DNA from: UBA1219 sp045601425
GTDB lineage: Bacteria > Bacteroidota > Bacteroidia > Bacteroidales > P3
DNA: 64,000 nt
Direction: 5' to 3'
Assembly: GCA_045601425.1 (NCBI GenBank)
Contig: JAZRZP010000040.1
Coordinates: 87,168 to 151,167 of the forward strand
The position numbers were made by a program, and so were the translations under genes. A model generated the notes under the pieces. The model searched no databases. It was not told where the DNA came from and was given only the letters and a program-made list of their open reading frames with translations. Below are positions 61,437-64,000 of the stretch, piece by piece (positions within the stretch are counted from its first letter, which is position 1; every line of letters starts with the position of its first letter).

Positions 61437-63518
61437 GTGCAAATTTTGCTCGATTGTTCGTGGTTTTGGGTGGTGGCATGTCTGCTACTCGGAGCGACGT
61501 GTGCCTGTGTCTTGTACGTTTTCAACAAAAGCACACACCTGTCGAAGAGGACACGGATTTTTCTTTTCGCAGCACGTTGCATATCGGTGGCTTCAATAGC
61601 TTTTCTGCTGCTTTCGCCGATACTGAAATTCCTATCACACAACGAGGAAAAACCGGTAATAGTCATTGTTCAGGATAATTCCAAATCACTTGTACTTACC
61701 GGTGATTCTGTCTTTTACAGGACGGATTATGTAAGGAAAATCGCTGATTTGCAGAAGGATTTGTCGCGGAATTACGAGGTAAGGACATATTCGTTCGGGG
61801 GCTCCTTTGAGGAAGGCTTTGACGGGAAATTCAACCGGAGTTCTACGGACATTTCGCTGGTGATAAAGGAGATAGAAAAAAGGTACCGAGGCAGGAATGT
61901 AGGGGCTGTCATTTTGGCAAGCGACGGTATATGCAACACCGGTGAGGTGCCGACAAACCTTTTGTGGAAAGCCAATTACCCGATTTTCACCATTGCTTTG
62001 GGCGACACTTCGATACGTCGCGATGCAAGCATTGTAAACATTTCTCACCCTAAAATAACCTATCTGGAAGACAAATTCCCGCTTGAAATAACGATCTGTG
62101 CCGACAAACTGTCGGGCAAAAGCGGCCGGCTGTCGGTTGAAAAGGACGGCAGAATATTGCATTCGAAGGACATAAGGTACAGTTCGGACTGTTTTTCGCA
62201 GACAGAAACATTTCTTGTTACTGCGGAAACGGTAGGGACACAGCAATATACCGTAAAAATCACCCCAAGCAGTGGTGAGGTTTCAGTGAAGAACAACGTG
62301 CGGAAAATAACGGTAGATGTTATCGACGGGCGGCGTAAAGTGGCTGTCGTTGCACAGTCTCCGAATCCGGATATGGGTCTTTTGAAGCGGTGTTTCGAAG
62401 GCAGCAAGACTTACGATTTGGATTTTTTCGTCACCGATGAATTTTCGGGGCCGGTCGAAAAATACAATCTTTTTGTTTTTCATCAGCTGCCGTCCAAAAA
62501 CCCGAAACACAATGCACTGGTAACCAGTGTGCTGAAAAAGCAGGTGCCTGCATTTTTCATGCTCGGTTCACAGACAGACTTTCCACAGTTCAATGCACTG
62601 CAGCTTGGGCTTGCAATAAACCGCAGGTCGGAACAGACGGACGAGGCCACACCTGTCCTCAACGGCAGTTTTATAAATTTCTCGTTTTCAGGAGGTTTTG
62701 CACAAAAAACGGAGCAGTTTCCTCCAATTGCCGTGCCTTTTGGGGAATACCGGATATCGCCGTCGGTACAACCCCTGCTTTCGGCGAAAATAGGCAGGAC
62801 AATGACGGGGAATCCGATTCTGTGTTTTTCACAGAAACAGGGCATACGCTACGGGATATTTGTCGGCGACGGTTTCTGGAAATGGGGCATGGCGGATTAC
62901 AGCCAGAATGCTTCGCACGAAACCGTTTCGGAGCTTCTCGATAGGATTGTGGTTTACCTTTCGGCCGAGAAAAACACCGAACATTTCAGGATTTCCGGAA
63001 AGAATGCCTTTTCAGGGAACGAAGTCGTGGCTTTTGAAGCAGAACTCTACGACGATAATTATGCACAGACAAACACACCGGACGTTTTGTTCTCGCTGAA
63101 AAATGAAGTCGGAGAAGTTTCCGAATTTAAATTCGGTCGGCAGGGTGGCGGATACAGGCTTTCGCTTGGCAATTTACCGGAAGGGAAATACGTCTATGAG
63201 GCCGAAACTTCACTTGCGGGGAAAAAATATGCAAAAAGCGGAAGCTTTGTCGTCGAAGAGTCTGTATTGGAGGAAATGACACTCACAGCCAACCATCTTC
63301 TGCTCAACACGATGGCTGAGGAAACAGGAGGGAAAATGGTTCCCTTGCAAGAAATGGGCATTTTGCCGGACTTGATTTCGCAGCATTCCGACATAAAGAA
63401 TGTCATATATGAGGATACCCGGTACAGCGAATTGCTGAATCTGCCATGGGTGCTGGTCTTCACGGTTCTGCTTCTGAGTGTGGAATGGGTTGCAAGAAAA
63501 TATTGCGGAGAAATATGA
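61437..63518 (+). CDS. Membrane protein with VWA-like domain
   Basis: A 693-residue protein. Two membrane segments at the start (about 8-30 and 42-65) and one at the end (about 668-685, LPWVLVFTVLLLSVEWV) put the large middle in the periplasm. The block VIVIVQDNSKSLVLTG (about 73-88) followed by VGAVILASDGICNTGEVPTN is the VWA-type metal site D-x-S-x-S (DNSKS). Further parts resemble the glutamine amidotransferase-like fold of related Bacteroidota proteins. GTG start at 61437. Probable operon with the upstream secreted protein. Confidence 0.8.
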   Translation: MQILLDCSWFWVVACLLLGATCACVLYVFNKSTHLSKRTRIFLFAARCISVASIAFLLLSPILKFLSHNEEKPVIVIVQDNSKSLVLTGDSVFYRTDYVRKIADLQKDLSRNYEVRTYSFGGSFEEGFDGKFNRSSTDISLVIKEIEKRYRGRNVGAVILASDGICNTGEVPTNLLWKANYPIFTIALGDTSIRRDASIVNISHPKITYLEDKFPLEITICADKLSGKSGRLSVEKDGRILHSKDIRYSSDCFSQTETFLVTAETVGTQQYTVKITPSSGEVSVKNNVRKITVDVIDGRRKVAVVAQSPNPDMGLLKRCFEGSKTYDLDFFVTDEFSGPVEKYNLFVFHQLPSKNPKHNALVTSVLKKQVPAFFMLGSQTDFPQFNALQLGLAINRRSEQTDEATPVLNGSFINFSFSGGFAQKTEQFPPIAVPFGEYRISPSVQPLLSAKIGRTMTGNPILCFSQKQGIRYGIFVGDGFWKWGMADYSQNASHETVSELLDRIVVYLSAEKNTEHFRISGKNAFSGNEVVAFEAELYDDNYAQTNTPDVLFSLKNEVGEVSEFKFGRQGGGYRLSLGNLPEGKYVYEAETSLAGKKYAKSGSFVVEESVLEEMTLTANHLLLNTMAEETGGKMVPLQEMGILPDLISQHSDIKNVIYEDTRYSELLNLPWVLVFTVLLLSVEWVARKYCGEI

Positions 63519-63596
63519 TGTAGAGGAATTTCTTAATTTGCAGAAGTGGTTGCATTCTGGTCTGGAATCTACCCTTATAAAAAAATCATTGAAACG

Positions 63597-63897
63597 TTTG
63601 TTTTTTTGAAAAATGTTTTATAACTTTGCACCTTGAATATGAACTTGAAAAAATGTACCGAGACAAGACATATTACCATTTGACAACCGGCGGTTTTCCG
63701 CAATTTGCGACTTGCGGAAAAGTGCTGTTTGAACCGCTTCCACATACTTTCCCGTGCTGCAAACCCGGAAAAGGCAAGCGGCACTATCTCGAAGAAGAAA
63801 GTCCCATGCCGGAGTTTTGCTGAAAGGCTTGTGGCAGGAACATACGCAAAAATTTGCGTCTGCAGCAAAAGAATAATACGAATTTGATTTTACAAAC
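63597..63897 (+). promoter_or_regulatory. Promoter and structured 260-base leader of a lipoprotein gene
   Basis: TTTG (63597-63600), 20 bases, TAACTTTG (63621-63628) start transcription near 63635. The leader can form a strong stem, TTTTCCGCAA (63694-63703) with TTGCGGAAAA (63712-63721), extended by GCGGTT/AACCGC, and ACGCAAA/TTTGCGT near 63844-63859. No known riboswitch class recognised. Small frames in it (for example 63653-63823) may be accidental. The gap 63519-63897 has no other gene. Confidence 0.45.
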
Positions 63898-64000
63898 ATG
63901 AAAAATACAATAATTATGAAAAAAATAATCTTTAAAACGTTTTTGCCGCTGGTAGCGGTGATTTTGGTGGGGGGGACGGTGACTTCTTGTAAAAAGGAGA
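63898..64000 (+). CDS. Lipoprotein, partial (runs off right edge)
   Basis: The visible 34 codons begin MKNTIIMKKIIFKTFLP and have a hydrophobic core and the lipobox VTSC. ATG at 63898 or 63916. The mature part is cut, so the function cannot be told. Confidence 0.75.
   Translation, partial: MKNTIIMKKIIFKTFLPLVAVILVGGTVTSCKKE

Noticed and set aside
63653..63823. 57-codon frame in the leader before the last lipoprotein gene
   Set aside because: Overlaps the strong stem-loops, has no ribosome site and no family; another frame in the same region is equally open.
63597..63897. Cobalamin or other riboswitch
   Set aside because: The conserved boxes of cobalamin, TPP and SAM riboswitches were looked for by eye and not found.

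Overview
The window is chromosomal DNA of a member of the Bacteroidota, most likely an uncultured Bacteroidales. Three things support this: the promoters (TTTG or CTTG, 19-20 bp, then TAnnTTTG, often followed directly by C), the gene families (SGNH/MBOAT acetylation cassette, DUF4932, OmpA with coiled coil, fimbrillin/FISUMP-like lipoproteins, a Bacteroides-type tryptophanase), and the AT-rich spacers around moderately GC-rich genes. No rRNA, tRNA, CRISPR array, integrase or intact insertion sequence was recognised. A genus cannot be assigned from the sequence alone.

Layout. 1-5.5 kb: 5'-part of recQ (runs off the left edge), kdsD and lptB (LPS precursor and LPS export ATPase), convergent pepT, a 57-codon gene and an ECF-type sigma factor. 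5.8-10.8 kb: secreted protein plus AtoE-type short-chain fatty acid transporter, then a family 2 glycosyltransferase and an MFS transporter on the other strand. 11.1-15.3 kb: atpH-atpA-atpG alone, followed by a SAM hydrolase. 15.5-23.6 kb: a minus-strand accessory block of drug-inactivation and stress-type genes (class A beta-lactamase with a DUF4932 protein, radical-SAM-like DUF5131, CAT-like acetyltransferase, TfoX-N protein, SanA/DUF218 protein, YdeI-like protein, two GNATs of which one is fused to a zinc ribbon, a broken acyltransferase-3 gene, a TetR regulator with a clear operator). 23.7-31.2 kb: SPFH/Arc/membrane-protein operon, a surface lipoprotein without a normal start codon, thiL with altered active-site motifs, and clpC.

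31.6-44.3 kb: OmpA protein, a second recQ, the MBOAT-SGNH-SGNH acetylation operon, and an overlapping CYTH-cutC-transglutaminase operon. 44.3-49.7 kb: a Fic protein with an unusual active-site motif, a small AT-rich insert with two unknown genes, tryptophanase with a leader ORF, and two small membrane proteins. 49.9-55.9 kb: recJ-patB-META-priA, probably one operon. 56.3-64 kb: rpsF-rpsR-rplI, htpG, divergent DUF6873 gene, small membrane and secreted proteins, a VWA-type membrane protein, a structured leader and the start of a lipoprotein gene cut by the right edge.

Most genes are core Bacteroidales functions: DNA repair and replication restart (two RecQ, RecJ, PriA), protein quality control (ClpC, HtpG), envelope building (KdsD, LptB, OmpA, MBOAT/SGNH) and amino-acid or fatty-acid catabolism (PepT, TnaA, PatB, AtoE). 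No single new multi-gene defence system is evident. The most unusual items are the Fic protein with Gln in place of the catalytic His, the ThiL homologue with several altered metal and nucleotide-binding residues, the CYTH protein with a ruined P-loop domain, the tnaA leader, the resistance-like block under a TetR regulator, and the lipoprotein gene that lacks an initiation codon.
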